DNA of 64,000 bases from SZUA-547 sp963669315. Its GTDB lineage: Bacteria; Pseudomonadota; Alphaproteobacteria; Rhodobacterales; Rhodobacteraceae. Shown here in pieces: positions 1-9,333 of the stretch. Numbering within the stretch: position 1 is the first letter of the stretch; each line of letters starts with the position of its first letter. Position numbers and translations under genes: made by a program. The DNA lies in contig OY770021.1 in assembly GCA_963669315.1 (NCBI GenBank), positions 1,736,001 through 1,800,000 of the forward strand, read 5' to 3'. A model generated the notes under the pieces. That model was given only the letters and a program-made list of their open reading frames with translations. It was not told the origin of the DNA and made no database searches.

Positions 1-1074
1 CAGGAACTAGACGCCTTTATCGATCCGGATATTCCGGCGCCGATGGCTGCGGAGCGTTCCGGCAGCCCGGACTCGCTGATCGCCTGGCGCAGCTTGGGCG
101 CGCGAGGCCGCACTTTCGTCGCCGGGGGCAGTTCGGCCGAAGAAATCTCGGAGTTTCACCGAGGCGCCGAGGCGCTGACGCCAATCCGGCTCTACGCCGG
201 GCTCAATTCAGCGGACGACGCGGCGGCCCGCGCCGAATTGATGCTGCAGGAGATGCTACGCGCGGGCGCGTTTGAGCGGGAGATTCTGATCGTCGCCAGC
301 CCGACCGGCACAGGATGGATCGACGATGAGGCGGTCGACCCGCTGGAGGTCATGCATCAGGGCGACACGGCGATTGTGGGGATGCAGTATTCCTATCTCT
401 CCAGCCCGCTGTCGCTGGTTTTCGAGCCGGATCGCGCCCCTGAATCCGCGCGGGCGCTGGCGCGGGTGGTGCATGATCACTGGTCAGCGATGCCGCCAGA
501 GACTCGGCCGAGGCTGTATCTGCACGGGCTCAGCCTCGGCTCCTATTCCTCGGAGCAGGCGTTGTCGCCATTGCAGGCGATCAGCGCCCCGATCGACGGC
601 GCCCTGTGGTCCGGCCCGACCTTCAACAACTTCATCTGGAAATCGCTGACCCAGGGCCGGAATCCTGACTCGCCCTATTGGTCGCCCCGGATTGATGACG
701 GCTCGGTGGTGCGCTTCACCACGCAGGAGAACACGCTGGGCGATGCGAACAGGACGTGGGCGCAAAGCCGCGCGATCTATCTGCAATATCCCAGCGACGC
801 GATCACCTTCTTCGAAATCGACTCGGCCTGGCGCCCGCCGGAGTGGATGAAGGGACAGCGCGGGCCGGACGTGTCGGAGGAGTTCCGCTGGTACCCGATC
901 ATCACCATGTTCCAGCTGGCGGTGGATATGGCGACGGCGACGAATGTGCCGAAAGGGTTCGGGCATCTTTACGCCGCCGAGCACTATATCGACGCGTGGG
1001 AGGCGTTGACCAATCCCGAAAGCTGGACCGAAGCGGATGGCGAACGGCTAAAGGCGATGTTCCGGGGGCGGTAG
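1..1074 (+). CDS. Alpha/beta-hydrolase (Abhydrolase_9-type), C-terminal part, cut by left window edge
   Basis: The reading frame is open from base 1, so the gene begins outside the window; an internal ATG at 43 is probably not the start. The visible 357 residues match the C-terminal hydrolase domain of the Abhydrolase_9 family, whose members normally have an N-terminal membrane region (not visible here). Supporting motifs are LYAGLNSA near the domain start, PTGTGW, the nucleophile elbow GLSLGS and the late segment GFGHLYAAEHY. The substrate is unknown; members are envelope-associated esterase- or lipase-like proteins. It converges on the adenosine kinase gene, with six bases between the stop codons. 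Confidence 0.8.
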   Translation, partial: QELDAFIDPDIPAPMAAERSGSPDSLIAWRSLGARGRTFVAGGSSAEEISEFHRGAEALTPIRLYAGLNSADDAAARAELMLQEMLRAGAFEREILIVASPTGTGWIDDEAVDPLEVMHQGDTAIVGMQYSYLSSPLSLVFEPDRAPESARALARVVHDHWSAMPPETRPRLYLHGLSLGSYSSEQALSPLQAISAPIDGALWSGPTFNNFIWKSLTQGRNPDSPYWSPRIDDGSVVRFTTQENTLGDANRTWAQSRAIYLQYPSDAITFFEIDSAWRPPEWMKGQRGPDVSEEFRWYPIITMFQLAVDMATATNVPKGFGHLYAAEHYIDAWEALTNPESWTEADGERLKAMFRGR

Positions 1075-1080
1075 GTTTGT

Positions 1081-2085
1081 TCAGAGCGCCATCAACCCGG
1101 TCTTGGCGAACATCGCTTTAAGGTCCTGCTCCGGTCGGGCGCCGATATGGGTGATGACCTCACCCGCGGCCAGGCAACCCATCGTTCCGCAAGTCATCAG
1201 ATTGCGGCCCTGGGTCAGGCCGAACAGGAATCCGGCCGCGAACAGGTCGCCGGCGCCGGTCGCGTCCACCCGCTCCATCGGGGCCGCGGGGGCGTGCAGT
1301 TGACGCCCGTCATTCAGGATATAGACGCCCGCGGGGCCGATGGTGATGGCGGCGGTCTCAACCTCCGTCGCCGCGATCTCCAGCGCCGAATGCAGGTTAT
1401 TCGTCTGATAGAGCGAGACGATCTCATGCTCATTCGCGAATAAGAGGTCGATATCGTCGCGCACCATGGCGCGAAAGAGGTCGCGGTGCCGCTCGATACA
1501 GAACGGATCCGACAGGGTCACCGAAACCTTGCCGCCCGCCTCCTTGGTCGCGGCGATGGCCTTGCGAAACGCGTCCTGGCTGTCGGGACCGTCAAAGCGG
1601 TATCCCTCCAGATAGATCCATTCGGCGTCGGCCATCATGGCCTCGTCAATGTCATCCGGCCCCAGATCGGCGGAGACTCCGAGATAGGTGTTCATCGAGC
1701 GCTCGCCATCCGGTGTGACCAGCACCATGCAGCGCCCGGTTTCATCGCCTTCCAATGCGGCTGCGGCCATCGGCGTCTCGAACGTCGCGCCGAGCGCCCG
1801 AATGTCATGCGCGAAAATGGCCCCGAGCTGATCGTCGCGCACCTTGCCGACATAGGCGGTATTGGCGCCCAGCATCGCGAGGCCTGCGATGGTGTTGGCG
1901 GCCGACCCGCCGGAGATTTCGGTGGCGGGACCCATGGCGCCGTAGAGCTCAACCGCGCGCTCGGCGTCGATCAGCTGCATGATCCCCTTCTGAACGCCCA
2001 TGCGGGACAGAAAGTCATCCTCAACCTTGGCCAGCACGTCCACCATGGCGTTGCCGACGCCAACTACGTCAAAGTGCTTGGTCAT
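1081..2085 (-). CDS. PfkB-family carbohydrate kinase, probable adenosine kinase
   Basis: A 334-residue ribokinase/PfkB-fold kinase that probably phosphorylates adenosine or a related nucleoside with ATP in purine salvage. The N-terminus has the family's VGVGNAMVDV strand, followed by the substrate-side motif GGSAANT near residue 60. The C-terminal signature DATGAGDLFAAGF near residue 275 contains the catalytic Asp and the anion-hole glycines. The length is normal for the family. The ATG overlaps the stop of nth in an ATGA junction, so the two genes are probably co-transcribed and translationally coupled. The substrate cannot be proven from sequence; a sugar or other nucleoside is the alternative. 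Confidence 0.85.
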   Translation of the reverse strand: MTKHFDVVGVGNAMVDVLAKVEDDFLSRMGVQKGIMQLIDAERAVELYGAMGPATEISGGSAANTIAGLAMLGANTAYVGKVRDDQLGAIFAHDIRALGATFETPMAAAALEGDETGRCMVLVTPDGERSMNTYLGVSADLGPDDIDEAMMADAEWIYLEGYRFDGPDSQDAFRKAIAATKEAGGKVSVTLSDPFCIERHRDLFRAMVRDDIDLLFANEHEIVSLYQTNNLHSALEIAATEVETAAITIGPAGVYILNDGRQLHAPAAPMERVDATGAGDLFAAGFLFGLTQGRNLMTCGTMGCLAAGEVITHIGARPEQDLKAMFAKTGLMAL

Positions 2086-2726
2086 TCTGTCTTTTCCTCA
2101 AACAGGCAGATGTCGGAGATCGGGCATTTGGCGCAGTCCGGTTTACGCGCTTTGCAAATATAGCGGCCATGCAGGATCAGCCAGTGATGGGCGTGCTGCT
2201 GGAATTCGGCCGGCACGCGGTCCTCGATGGCGCGCTCGACCGCATCCACATTCTTGCCGGGGGCGAGGCCGGTGCGGTTGCCAACCCGAAAAATGTGGGT
2301 GTCGACCGCCTGCGCGGGCAGGCCCCACCACATGTTCAGCACAACATTGGCGGTCTTGCGCCCAACGCCCGGCAACGATTGCAGCGCCTCGCGAGAGGAC
2401 GGCACCTCTCCGCCATACTCATCCACGAGGATGCGGCTGAGCTTCATCACGTTCCTGGCCTTGTTACGGTAGAGGCCAATGGTCCGGATATGCTCGATCA
2501 GCCTGTCCTCGCCCAGATCGAGCATTTTCTGCGGCGTGTCGACATTCTCGAACAGGGCGCGGGTCGCCCGGTTGACGCCCTTGTCGGTCGCCTGCGCGGA
2601 CAGGGCCACCGCCACAACCAGCGTGTAGGCGTTGACGTGCTCCAGTTCGCCCTTCGGCTCCGCATTCAGGCGGCGAAACCGGTCGAAGCATTCATGGATC
2701 TGATGATAGGTCAGGGCGTTCGGCAT
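2082..2726 (-). CDS. nth: Endonuclease III, base-excision repair DNA glycosylase/AP lyase
   Basis: A 214-residue HhH-GPD enzyme that removes oxidised pyrimidines and nicks at abasic sites. The helix-hairpin-helix LPGVGRKTA carries the catalytic lysine, and the VDTH motif the catalytic aspartate. The C-terminus has the [4Fe-4S] loop with cysteines spaced C-X6-C-X2-C-X5-C. The length is typical. It is first in a two-gene unit with the adenosine kinase. It diverges from the Ada-like alkylation-repair gene across about 110 bases that must hold both promoters, although I see no strong promoter there. Confidence 0.95.
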   Translation of the reverse strand: MPNALTYHQIHECFDRFRRLNAEPKGELEHVNAYTLVVAVALSAQATDKGVNRATRALFENVDTPQKMLDLGEDRLIEHIRTIGLYRNKARNVMKLSRILVDEYGGEVPSSREALQSLPGVGRKTANVVLNMWWGLPAQAVDTHIFRVGNRTGLAPGKNVDAVERAIEDRVPAEFQQHAHHWLILHGRYICKARKPDCAKCPISDICLFEEKTE

Positions 2727-2838
2727 GGCGGCGGACTTTGCGATGGCGGGCCTGTGGAGGCAAGCGGGATCTCAAGAAACGGGTGGTTTGCGAGAGACCG
2801 CCGGATAGATTGTGAGTGAATGATCGATCGAGGCTCCG

Positions 2839-3705
2839 ATGACCGCCCAACCTGAACACTCGCAATTTCACTACGACCTGATGGCCGAGGCGCTGCGCTA
2901 TATCGAGGCGCGGTCGGAGGATCAGCCGACTCTGGATGAGGTGGCGGCGCATCTCGGCTTCAGCCCCGCGCATTTCCAGAAGCTGTTCAGCCAATGGGTC
3001 GGGGTAAGCCCCAAGCGCTATCTGCAGTATCTGACGCTGGATCACGCCAAGCGCTTGCTGGCCGAACGGTTCACCGTGCTCGACGCCACGCTGGAGACCG
3101 GGCTATCCAGCCCCGGTCGGTTGCATGATCTTTTCGTCCGGTGGGAGGCGATGAGCCCCGGCGACTACGCACAGCGCGGTAAGGAGTTGACGATTCGCTG
3201 GGGCTGGTTCGAGTCGCCCTTCGGTCCGGCTTTGGCGATGGGCACAGAGCGAGGTTTATGCGGGCTGGCCTTTGGCGCCGAGACGGGGCGCGAGACAGCG
3301 ATGGCGGATATGCGGGCGCGCTGGCCCGAGGCCGCGTTCATTGACGATGCGGCGGCGTTGGCGCCCTGGGTCCGCGCGGCGTTTGGAGAGGGCGGCGAGG
3401 CGAGGCTGGCGCTGATCGGTGCGCCTTTCCAGATCAAGGTGTGGGAGGCGTTGCTGGCGATCCCCTCCGGCCATGTGACGACCTATTCCGAGATCGCGAA
3501 AAAGATCGGCTCGCCGAAAGCGGTGCGGGCCGTCGGCACCGCGGTGGGCCGAAATCCGATCAGCTGGCTGATCCCCTGCCACCGGGCGCTCAGGAAATCG
3601 GGGGGCCTCGGTGGATACCACTGGGGGTTGCCTGTGAAGCGCGCTATGCTCGCCTATGAGAGCGCGAGACTGGAAGCGGGCGAGGCGCAGCTCGCCAATA
3701 CGTAA
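2839..3705 (+). CDS. AraC-type HTH / O6-methylguanine-DNA methyltransferase fusion (Ada-like, no N-terminal metal domain)
   Basis: A 288-residue protein. Residues about 10-105 form an AraC-family helix-turn-helix domain (DEVAAHLGFSPAHFQKLF). Residues about 115-280 form a methylated-DNA-protein cysteine methyltransferase with the acceptor motif IPCHR followed by GGYHWG. It transfers alkyl groups from O6-alkylguanine to its own cysteine and probably also acts as a regulator. Classical Ada has an additional N-terminal zinc domain with the phosphotriester-sensing cysteine; that domain is absent here, so any transcriptional switch must work differently. GAGG lies ahead of the ATG. It converges on higA. 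Confidence 0.9.
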   Translation: MTAQPEHSQFHYDLMAEALRYIEARSEDQPTLDEVAAHLGFSPAHFQKLFSQWVGVSPKRYLQYLTLDHAKRLLAERFTVLDATLETGLSSPGRLHDLFVRWEAMSPGDYAQRGKELTIRWGWFESPFGPALAMGTERGLCGLAFGAETGRETAMADMRARWPEAAFIDDAAALAPWVRAAFGEGGEARLALIGAPFQIKVWEALLAIPSGHVTTYSEIAKKIGSPKAVRAVGTAVGRNPISWLIPCHRALRKSGGLGGYHWGLPVKRAMLAYESARLEAGEAQLANT

Positions 3706-3710
3706 CGCCG

Positions 3711-4025
3711 CTATTTACGTTTTTTCTTCCGGCCCGTTTCGATCAGCTTCACGTCGATGCCGGAATTGCGCTCGGAACGCCAAAGATCGTGTTGCGATTG
3801 CAGCGCCAGCCAGAACCGTGCGCCATTGCCCAGCGCCTGACCCAGCCGCTGCGCCATCTCCATCGAGAAATCGCGTCGCTCATGGATCAGGGTCGACATG
3901 GTGACGCGGGTGACGCCTAGATGCGTGGCTAGATCGGTCACGGTCATGCCGATCTCAGGCAACACGTCCTCTCGCAGATACTCGCCCGGATGAGGCGGCG
4001 CGAAGTTGAGATCATTCGACATCAT
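3711..4025 (-). CDS. higA: HigA-type antitoxin (XRE-family HTH)
   Basis: A 104-residue DNA-binding antitoxin. It opens with the HigA/VapI hallmark HPGEYLREDVLPE. An XRE helix-turn-helix follows (MTVTDLATHLGVTRVTMSTL), then NGARFWLALQ, which is typical of the family, and a lysine-rich tail. It should neutralise the upstream-encoded toxin and repress the pair's promoter. The first codons overlap the stop of the toxin gene by ATGA, giving the toxin-first order usual for higBA. A second Met immediately follows the first, so the exact start may be one codon later. Confidence 0.85.
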   Translation of the reverse strand: MMSNDLNFAPPHPGEYLREDVLPEIGMTVTDLATHLGVTRVTMSTLIHERRDFSMEMAQRLGQALGNGARFWLALQSQHDLWRSERNSGIDVKLIETGRKKKRK

Positions 4026-4300
4026 CCGGTCTCCAGATCGATAGCGGACAGGCCCGCGCGGTCCCAGCGAAAACGAATTCGCGAGCTTTCAGACACCGCG
4101 ACCGAGTAGTCGGCGCTTTTCTTGCCGTGGCTGCGGAAGCCCTGACCGGGGAAGTCCAGTTCTTCCGGCTCCACGGCGACGCTAAGCGCGGCGATCACGC
4201 GTTTAATTCGTCCGGCTGAGGCGAGCGGCACGCCATTCGTGTCGCCTTTCAGGGCGAGCTTGCGGAGACCCGAATGCGTAAACTGTTTTTTCTTGAGCAT
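4022..4300 (-). CDS. higB: HigB-type toxin (RelE/ParE superfamily mRNA interferase)
   Basis: A 92-residue basic protein of the size of HigB toxins, which cleave mRNA at the ribosome. The N-terminal FTHSGLRKLALKGDTNG and the later region around LDFPGQGFRSHG followed by YSVAVSESSRIRFRW follow the HigB pattern (short helix pair, then a beta-sheet containing R-I-x-F-x-W). It precedes and overlaps the antitoxin gene. The similarity is clear in layout but not exact at each active-site position, so activity is inferred. About 85 bases separate it from dapB. Confidence 0.75.
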   Translation of the reverse strand: MLKKKQFTHSGLRKLALKGDTNGVPLASAGRIKRVIAALSVAVEPEELDFPGQGFRSHGKKSADYSVAVSESSRIRFRWDRAGLSAIDLETG

Positions 4301-4384
4301 GTAATGCAGAACGCCACAGGGTGCGGCGGACTGTCAACAGCGCCATGACGGATGTGTCCGCTTTGTTCCGAAATCCGGTCAGAC

Positions 4385-5206
4385 TCAGCCGCCGATCCCC
4401 AGAACATCCAGCATCGAGTACTGGCCCGGCTTCTTTCCCTGCCCCCAAAGCGCGGCTTTGATAGCGCCGCGGGCGAAGATTCGCCGGTCGGTCGCGATAT
4501 GGCGGAGAATCACCCGCTCGCCCTCTCCAGCGAAGATCACGTCATGCTCGCCGACGACGTCGCCGCCCCTCAGCGCGGCGAAACCGATATCGCCTTTCTT
4601 GCGCGCGCCAGTCAGCCCGTCGCGGCCCCGGTCAGAAACATCCGCAAGATCGACGCCGCGCCCCTCGGCCACCGCCTGGCCCAGCATCAACGCAGTGCCG
4701 GAAGGCGCGTCGACCTTGTGATGGTGGTGCGTCTCGACGATCTCCACGTCCCAGTCGGCGTCCAGCGCCTGGCCTACTTTCTTCGCCAGCGCGGTCAGCA
4801 GGTTCACGCCGAGGCTCATATTGCCGGCGCGGATGATGGTCGCGTGGCGGGCGGCGGCGGTCAGCCGGTCGAGATTCGGGGCCTCGAAGCCAGTGGTGCC
4901 GATCACGTGGACGAGGCGAGCCTGCGCCGCCAGCTCCGCATGGGCCAGCGTGGCGATGGGCGAGGTGAAGTCGATCACCGCCTGGGCGCGGGCGAAGACC
5001 TCCAGCGGATCGTCCGAGACCGTGACGCCTTCGGACCCGATGCCCATCGCCTCGCCGACATCCTTGCCGATCCAGTCATGGCCGGGACGCTCGGTGACGC
5101 CGGAAAGCGTCGCGCCCTCGGTCGCGAGCACTTCCTTGACCAGCATCTGGCCCATGCGGCCCGAACAGCCGGTAATCGCGATATGGGTGGTGGCGCCGCG
5201 GGACAT
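4385..5206 (-). CDS. dapB: 4-hydroxy-tetrahydrodipicolinate reductase
   Basis: A 273-residue NAD(P)H-dependent reductase of lysine and meso-diaminopimelate synthesis. The N-terminal dinucleotide-binding motif is [10 protein letters not shown]. The family signature around the catalytic histidine pair is [15 protein letters not shown] near residue 160, which includes the conserved Lys. The length is normal. A GAGG Shine-Dalgarno precedes the ATG. It lies downstream of dnaJ on the same strand behind a hairpin that should at least partly terminate dnaJ transcription, so it may depend on read-through or on its own promoter. Confidence 0.95.
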   Translation of the reverse strand: MSRGATTHIAITGCSGRMGQMLVKEVLATEGATLSGVTERPGHDWIGKDVGEAMGIGSEGVTVSDDPLEVFARAQAVIDFTSPIATLAHAELAAQARLVHVIGTTGFEAPNLDRLTAAARHATIIRAGNMSLGVNLLTALAKKVGQALDADWDVEIVETHHHHKVDAPSGTALMLGQAVAEGRGVDLADVSDRGRDGLTGARKKGDIGFAALRGGDVVGEHDVIFAGEGERVILRHIATDRRIFARGAIKAALWGQGKKPGQYSMLDVLGIGG

Positions 5207-5226
5207 GGGGAAACCTCGTCGATCAT

Positions 5227-5253
5227 GAAAACGCCGCCCGGCTTAGCAGGCGG
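5227..5253 (-). terminator. Probable rho-independent terminator of dnaJ
   Basis: Read on the minus strand, a CCGCC arm (5249-5253) and a GGCGG arm (5234-5238) enclose a 10-base loop and are followed by CGTTTTC. The stem is short but GC-only, and it sits between the dnaJ stop and the dapB start. Confidence 0.5.
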
Positions 5254-5292
5254 TGTGGAATTTCGAAAGATCGATCAGATGACGCAGGCGCG

Positions 5293-6465
5293 CTATCCTT
5301 TCACGCCGTCCCAGAATTCGCGGACCTTGTTGAAGAAGCCAGAGGATTCCGGGCTGTTCTTTTCTGCGCCCAGTTGCTCGAATTCCTTCAGCAGCTCTTT
5401 CTGTTTCGAGCTGAGATTCACCGGGGTCTCGACCGCCAGCTCCAGATACAGGTCGCCGAAGCGTCCGCCATGCAGCTTCGGCATACCCTTGCCGCGCAGG
5501 CGCAGCTGCTTGCCGTTTTGCGCGCCGGCAGGAACCTTCACCTTGGTGCGGCCGCCGTCGATGGTGGGAGCGACGATCTCTCCACCAAGCGTGGCGGTGG
5601 CCATCGGCACCGGGATGCGGCAATGCAGGTCCATCCCGTCGCGCTCAAAGAGGTCGTGCGGCTTGATCTGGATGAAGATGTAGAGGTCGCCCGTGGGGCC
5701 GCCACGCAGGCCGGCCTCGCCCTCGCCCGCCAGACGGATGCGGGTGCCTTCCTCGACCCCCTCGGGGATCTTGACCGACAATGAGCGGTCCTGATTAACC
5801 CGGCCCTGTCCGGCGCAGGCCCCGCAAGGATCCTTGATGGTCATGCCGCGGCCAGAGCAGGTCGGGCAGGTGCGTTCAATGGTGAAAAAGCCCTGCTGCG
5901 CACGGACCTTACCCATGCCCGAACAGGTCGGGCACTGCACCGGCTCCGCGCCGCCCTTGGCGCCCGAGCCGCCGCATTTCTCGCACAGCACAGCGCTGGG
6001 CACGCGAATTGTGGTCTTCTTGCCGCGCCAGGCGTTTTCAAGATTGATCTTCAGGTTGTAGCGCAGATCCGAGCCGCGGGTCGCCCGCTGTCGGGGGCCG
6101 CCGCTGCGCCGCCCGGCGCCGCCGCCCATGAAATCGCCGAAGAGATCGTCGAACACGTCTGAGAAGGCGGAGGCGAAGTCCGGCCCGGCGCCAGCGCCGC
6201 CGCCAAATCCTCCCGGTCCTCCAGGCCCGCCCATACCGCCCTCGAAGGCGGCGTGGCCGAACTGGTCGTAAGCGGCCTTTTTCTGCGGATTCTTCAGGAT
6301 GTCATAGGCCTCGTTCACTTCCTTGAACTGGGCCTCGGCCTCTGGCTTGTCCTTGTTGCGGTCCGGGTGAAGCTCTTTGGCTTTTGACCGATAGGCCTTT
6401 TTCAATTCGGCCTCGTCCGCGCCCTTGTTGACGCCCAGGACTTCGTAGAAGTCGCGTTTGGCCAT
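5293..6465 (-). CDS. dnaJ: Chaperone protein DnaJ
   Basis: A 390-residue type I Hsp40. An N-terminal J domain with the HPD tripeptide (residues about 5-70) stimulates DnaK ATPase. A Gly/Phe-rich linker with [12 protein letters not shown] follows. The zinc region has four CXXCXGXG motifs ([32 protein letters not shown]), then the substrate-binding beta domains. The ATG is preceded by AAGGAA. It lies downstream of dnaK on the same strand, 130 bases away, with a hairpin in between that may lower dnaJ expression relative to dnaK. Confidence 0.98.
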   Translation of the reverse strand: MAKRDFYEVLGVNKGADEAELKKAYRSKAKELHPDRNKDKPEAEAQFKEVNEAYDILKNPQKKAAYDQFGHAAFEGGMGGPGGPGGFGGGAGAGPDFASAFSDVFDDLFGDFMGGGAGRRSGGPRQRATRGSDLRYNLKINLENAWRGKKTTIRVPSAVLCEKCGGSGAKGGAEPVQCPTCSGMGKVRAQQGFFTIERTCPTCSGRGMTIKDPCGACAGQGRVNQDRSLSVKIPEGVEEGTRIRLAGEGEAGLRGGPTGDLYIFIQIKPHDLFERDGMDLHCRIPVPMATATLGGEIVAPTIDGGRTKVKVPAGAQNGKQLRLRGKGMPKLHGGRFGDLYLELAVETPVNLSSKQKELLKEFEQLGAEKNSPESSGFFNKVREFWDGVKG

Positions 6466-6526
6466 GTGTTCTGTTCCTTCAGGGTCGCGCGGATCGCTAC
6501 GCGCGCCGCCTTTCGTCTAAAGCCAA

Positions 6527-6551
6527 GCCCCGCCGATGCATTCAGCGGGGC
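6527..6551 (-). terminator. Hairpin between dnaK and dnaJ, possible attenuator
   Basis: A perfect 7-base GC stem (GCCCCGC 6527-6533, GCGGGGC 6545-6551) with an 11-base loop lies between dnaK and dnaJ. On the minus strand it is followed by TTGGCTTT instead of a clean T tract, so partial attenuation or mRNA 3'-end protection of dnaK seems likelier than full termination. A second short GGCCC/GGGCC inverted repeat lies nearer dnaK, at about 6568-6583. Confidence 0.4.
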
Positions 6552-6595
6552 CTGATCATCCGTACTGGCCCCCGATAGGGCCCGCCCATGCGTCG

Positions 6596-8512
6596 TCAGG
6601 CCTTCTTGTCGTCTTCCTTGACCTCTTCGAAGTCGGCGTCGACCACGTCCTCTTCGGTCGGGCCGCCTTGCTCGCCGCCTTCAGAAGGTTCCGCCTCTTC
6701 CGCTTCCTCAGCCTGCGCCTTGTAGAGCGCCTCGCCCAGCTTCATGGAGGCTTCCATCAGAGCCTGCGTCTTGGCCTTGATGTCCTCGATGTCGTCGCCC
6801 TGCGCCACTTCTTTCAGTTCGGCGGCGGCGGATTCGATGGCGGACTTGGTCTCTTCGTCGACCTTGTCGCCATGCTCGGACAGCGCTTTCTCGGTCGAAT
6901 GAATCAGGCTCTCGGCCTGGTTCTTCGCCTCGACGCCCTCTTTGCGGGCCTTGTCTGACTCGGCGTTGGCCTCAGCTTCCTTCACCATCTTTTCGATGTC
7001 GTCATCGGACAGGCCGCCCGACGCCTGGATGGTGATCTGCTGTTCCTTGTTGGTGGCCTTGTCCTTGGCGCTGACATTGACGATGCCGTTCGCGTCGATG
7101 TCGAAGGCGACCTCGATCTGCGGCACGCCGCGCGGCGCCGGCGGGATTTGCTCAAGGTTGAATTGGCCGAGCAGTTTGTTGTCGGCCGCCATCTCGCGCT
7201 CACCCTGGTGAACCCGAATGGTGACCGCGGTCTGGTTGTCCTCGGCAGTCGAGAAGATCTGGCTCTTCTTGGTCGGGATCGTGGTGTTGCGGTCGATCAG
7301 CCGGGTGAACACGCCACCCAGGGTCTCGATGCCCAGTGATAGCGGGGTCACGTCGAGCAGTACGACATCCTTGACGTCGCCCTGCAGGACGCCGGCCTGA
7401 ATCGCCGCGCCCATGGCGACGACCTCATCCGGGTTGACGCCCTTATGAGGTTCTTTGCCGAAGAAGCCCTTGACGGCCTCCATGACTTTGGGCATGCGGG
7501 TCATGCCGCCGACCAGCACCACTTCGTCGATGTCCGCCGCCGTCAGACCGGCGTCTTTTAGCGCGGCCTTGCAGGGGTCCATGGTGCGGCGGATCAGATC
7601 GCCGACCAGGCTTTCCAGCTTGGCGCGGGTCAACTTCAGCGTCAGGTGCTTCGGACCAGATGCGTCGGCGGTGATGAAGGGCAGGTTCACTTCGGTCTGC
7701 GCGGCGGAGGACAGCTCGATCTTCGCCTTTTCGGCGGCCTCTTTCAGGCGCTGCAGGGCCAGCTTGTCGCCGCGCAGGTCGATGCCGTTCTCTTTTTTGA
7801 ACTCGTCAGCCAGATAATCGACCAGACGAAGGTCGAAATCCTCACCGCCGAGGAATGTGTCGCCATTGGTCGACTTCACCTCAAACAGGCCATCGTCGAT
7901 CTCGAGGACCGAAATATCGAAGGTGCCGCCGCCGAGGTCATAGACCGCAATGGTCTTGCCGCCCTCTTTGTCGAGCCCGTAGGAAAGCGCGGCCGCGGTC
8001 GGTTCGTTGATGATGCGCAGGACTTCAAGACCGGCGATCCGGCCCGCGTCCTTTGTGGCCTGACGCTGGGCGTCGTTGAAATAGGCGGGAACAGTGATCA
8101 CCGCCTGGGTGACCTGCTCGCCCAGATACCCTTCCGCGGTTTCTTTCATCTTCTGCAGGATGAAGGCCGAGATCTGGCTTGGGGAATACCGCTCTCCGCG
8201 CGCCTCGACCCAGGCGTCGCCATTGCCGCCATCGACAATCTGGTAGGGGACCATGTCGCGGTCTTTGTCGACCATCGGATCGTCGACACGGCGCCCGATC
8301 AGGCGCTTGACTGCGAACAGGGTGGCGTCCGGGTTGGTGACCGCTTGCCGCTTGGCGGGCTGGCCGACAAGGCGCTCCTCCTCGGTGAAGGCGACCATCG
8401 AGGGCGTGGTGCGGGCGCCTTCGGCGTTTTCGACAACCTTGGGCTGCGATCCGTCCATGATGGCGACGCAGGAATTCGTGGTTCCAAGGTCGATACCGAT
8501 AACTTTCGACAT
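6596..8512 (-). CDS. dnaK: Molecular chaperone DnaK (Hsp70)
   Basis: A 638-residue Hsp70. The nucleotide-binding domain opens with [12 protein letters not shown] and contains [17 protein letters not shown], the phosphate-2 loop [17 protein letters not shown] and [10 protein letters not shown]. The substrate-binding domain follows the linker [13 protein letters not shown]. The acidic C-terminal tail ends with [14 protein letters not shown], which fits the usual bacterial pattern. GAGAGGAC precedes the ATG. An upstream site fits a heat-shock sigma factor promoter. It works with DnaJ and with GrpE, encoded about 1.5 kb away. Confidence 0.99.
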   Translation of the reverse strand: MSKVIGIDLGTTNSCVAIMDGSQPKVVENAEGARTTPSMVAFTEEERLVGQPAKRQAVTNPDATLFAVKRLIGRRVDDPMVDKDRDMVPYQIVDGGNGDAWVEARGERYSPSQISAFILQKMKETAEGYLGEQVTQAVITVPAYFNDAQRQATKDAGRIAGLEVLRIINEPTAAALSYGLDKEGGKTIAVYDLGGGTFDISVLEIDDGLFEVKSTNGDTFLGGEDFDLRLVDYLADEFKKENGIDLRGDKLALQRLKEAAEKAKIELSSAAQTEVNLPFITADASGPKHLTLKLTRAKLESLVGDLIRRTMDPCKAALKDAGLTAADIDEVVLVGGMTRMPKVMEAVKGFFGKEPHKGVNPDEVVAMGAAIQAGVLQGDVKDVVLLDVTPLSLGIETLGGVFTRLIDRNTTIPTKKSQIFSTAEDNQTAVTIRVHQGEREMAADNKLLGQFNLEQIPPAPRGVPQIEVAFDIDANGIVNVSAKDKATNKEQQITIQASGGLSDDDIEKMVKEAEANAESDKARKEGVEAKNQAESLIHSTEKALSEHGDKVDEETKSAIESAAAELKEVAQGDDIEDIKAKTQALMEASMKLGEALYKAQAEEAEEAEPSEGGEQGGPTEEDVVDADFEEVKEDDKKA

Positions 8513-8621
8513 TCTAGTCCTCTCAACAAGGCGATGATTCGCGCAGCCCCGGCTTGGCGGCGACCGCGCCTCATCCCAAAATTCATTAAGCCGTCACGGA
8601 AACGTACAGCTGGGTTCGCGG

Positions 8622-8652
8622 TTATATAAGGTTCCCAACGGGGCCTCGCAAG
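8622..8652 (-). promoter_or_regulatory. Candidate RpoH (sigma-32)-type promoter for dnaK
   Basis: On the minus strand CTTGCG (8647-8652) is followed after 15 bases by CCTTATATAA, ending about 110 bases before the dnaK ATG. This resembles the CTTGAA...CCCCATNT pattern of heat-shock promoters, with mismatches. It lies inside the dnaK-alkB divergent region, less than 80 bases from the alkB start. Confidence 0.45.
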
Positions 8653-8698
8653 CGGCGCAGGCTGTTCAAAACGGGTTAAAACAGGGTGAACCAGGGTT

Positions 8699-9319
8699 GT
8701 GACGCAACCGATCCACATTTCCGGGCTGCAATTGTGGAAAAACCTGCTGAATTCGGATCGGCAGGTGGCGATTGCGGCCGCGCTGCGAGAAGTCGCCGCC
8801 GCCGCGCCCTTTTTCAGCCCTGAAACGCGCTGGGGCCGGAAAATGAGCGTCAGAATGACATCTTCCGGGCGGGTCGGATGGGTCTCGGACCGGCGGGGGT
8901 ACCGCTATGAGCCGAATCATCCGGTCACCGGCGCGCCGTGGCCTAGGATTCCCGGTTCCGTGCTGGAGGTGTGGCGCGAAGTGGCGGACTGGCCCGATGA
9001 TCCCGATTGCTGTCTGATCAATTTCTATGGCGAAGGCGCCAAGATGGGCATGCACCGCGACGCTGATGAGGGGGAGGCGGGATTCGCTGCGCCCGTGGTC
9101 TCCATATCGCTGGGGGATCCGGCGATCTTTCGCATTGGCGGGAACGAACGGGGAGGCAAGACCGAGAAAGTCACGCTCGAATCGGGCGATGTGATCGTGA
9201 TGGGTGGGCCGTCGCGGCTCGCCTATCACGGCGTCGACAGGATTCTGTTCGGCGGGTCGAGACTGCTTCCCAAGAACGGACGCATCAACGTCACGCTGCG
9301 GGTCGTGCGATCCGTATGA
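8699..9319 (+). CDS. alkB: Alpha-ketoglutarate-dependent DNA dioxygenase AlkB
   Basis: A 206-residue Fe(II)/2-oxoglutarate dioxygenase that oxidatively removes methyl groups from N1-methyladenine and N3-methylcytosine. Visible iron ligands are the HRD motif in MGMHRDADE and the later histidine in RLAYHG. The 2-oxoglutarate-binding RxNxTxR motif appears as RINVTLR near the C-terminus. The start is GTG at 8699. It stands alone on the plus strand between dnaK and grpE, converging on grpE with only 14 bases between stops. With the Ada-like gene 5 kb upstream, the region carries two alkylation-repair enzymes. Confidence 0.95.
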   Translation: MTQPIHISGLQLWKNLLNSDRQVAIAAALREVAAAAPFFSPETRWGRKMSVRMTSSGRVGWVSDRRGYRYEPNHPVTGAPWPRIPGSVLEVWREVADWPDDPDCCLINFYGEGAKMGMHRDADEGEAGFAAPVVSISLGDPAIFRIGGNERGGKTEKVTLESGDVIVMGGPSRLAYHGVDRILFGGSRLLPKNGRINVTLRVVRSV

Positions 9320-9333
9320 AGAACGCCGATCCG

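Noticed and set aside
4352..5683. Long plus-strand open frame of 443 codons across dapB and dnaJ
   Set aside because: It is antisense to two well-supported genes, has no recognisable domain, and arises from high-G+C codon bias.
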